Under the pieces are notes generated by a model. The model was not told where the DNA came from, searched no databases, and saw only the letters and a program-made list of their open reading frames with translations. The translations under genes were made by a program, and so were the position numbers. Below are positions 7,244 to 7,477 of a stretch of DNA of 7,477 nt, one piece after another. Source of the stretch: Chloroflexota bacterium (lineage in GTDB: Bacteria > Chloroflexota > Limnocylindria > Limnocylindrales > Limnocylindraceae); contig CANKMK010000025.1 of NCBI GenBank assembly GCA_947483025.1, positions 1 to 7,477 of the forward strand, written 5' to 3'. How positions within the stretch are numbered: the first letter of the stretch is position 1; the number at the start of each line of letters is the position of its first letter.

Positions 7244-7477
7244 TCAGTGTCCTCGGGCGTAGCGCGCGAGCAGCGAGAGCGAGACCACGACGATCGCGGT
7301 GCCCAGCAGTTGTACTGGGGTCGTGACGTCGTTCAGGAATACCACGCCGCCAATCAGCGCGATCACCGGCACCAGCGTGCTGAACTGGCTCACGGTGGTG
7401 GTTGGGATTCGGCGCGTCGCCTCGAGATAGAAGATGAACGGTGCGGCGCCACCGAAAATGCCCGTTGCAACTGAAAC
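7244..7477 (-). CDS. EamA/DMT-superfamily transporter, C-terminal part (5' end outside window)
   Basis: The minus-strand frame open at the right edge encodes the last 77 residues of a membrane protein ending ARYARGH. It has three hydrophobic stretches. The first (about 1-20) ends in FYLEATRRIP. The second, SQFSTLVPVIALIGGVVFL (30-48), contains the family pattern of a Pro in the membrane after a run of small residues, and is followed by the short loop NDVTTPVQ. The third (about 57-71) ends in the basic tail. This is the usual last-three-helix pattern of the second EamA domain in drug/metabolite transporters of the RhaT/YdcZ kind, in which LxPVxAxxxGxxxLxE is typical; here Asn-Asp replaces Gly-Glu. 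The substrate is unknown. The stop lies one base before the start of the GDT1-family gene, implying an operon. Confidence 0.8.
   Translation of the reverse strand, partial: VSVATGIFGGAAPFIFYLEATRRIPTTTVSQFSTLVPVIALIGGVVFLNDVTTPVQLLGTAIVVVSLSLLARYARGH
7250..7254 (-). promoter_or_regulatory. Ribosome binding site of the GDT1-family gene
   Basis: GAGGA on the minus strand, inside the last codons of the upstream transporter gene, lies 7 nt before the GTG at 7242-7240. This supports the GTG start and coupling to the upstream gene. Confidence 0.6.

Overview
The window comes from a GC-rich bacterial chromosome (codon third positions are mostly G or C) carrying ordinary metabolic genes in compact operons. 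Gene content is compatible with Chloroflexota (for example a Thermomicrobia- or Limnocylindria-like lineage) or a GC-rich actinobacterium. No taxonomic marker is present, so this is only an inference. I see no insertion sequence, CRISPR array, rRNA or convincing tRNA, and no sign of recent gene transfer.

Layout, left to right. (1) The end of thyX, the flavin-dependent thymidylate synthase (+), open at the left edge. (2) A gene-free convergent gap of about 420 bp with several small repeats and hairpins that I cannot assign to a known RNA family. (3) A leftward operon in which an IclR-family regulator gene is followed by acs (AMP-forming acetyl-CoA synthetase). The iclR stop and acs start share one base (TAGTG). 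(4) A 153-bp divergent control region with two perfect odd-centred palindromes. One sits on the predicted -10 of the iclR promoter, the other lies just ahead of the crtI ribosome binding site. (5) A rightward operon of crtI (carotenoid-type phytoene desaturase) and crtB (phytoene synthase), 4 nt apart. (6) A leftward pair at the right edge: the 3' end of an EamA/DMT-family transporter gene, then a GDT1/TMEM165-family (UPF0016) cation exporter gene. The exporter gene ends tail-to-tail on crtB, with both stop codons on one palindromic CTAG.

How the genes may work together. CrtB condenses two geranylgeranyl diphosphates to phytoene and CrtI desaturates it, so the pair is a minimal pathway to a coloured acyclic carotene. 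Acs activates acetate to acetyl-CoA and is translationally coupled to a regulator transcribed divergently from the carotenoid operon. The simplest reading is that the IclR protein controls its own iclR-acs operon and perhaps crtIB through the shared control region. The operator assignment rests on palindrome geometry and position only. No clearly new biological system is visible. The most interesting leads are this control region, the acidic C-terminal tail of the IclR protein, and the unexplained thyX-acs gap.
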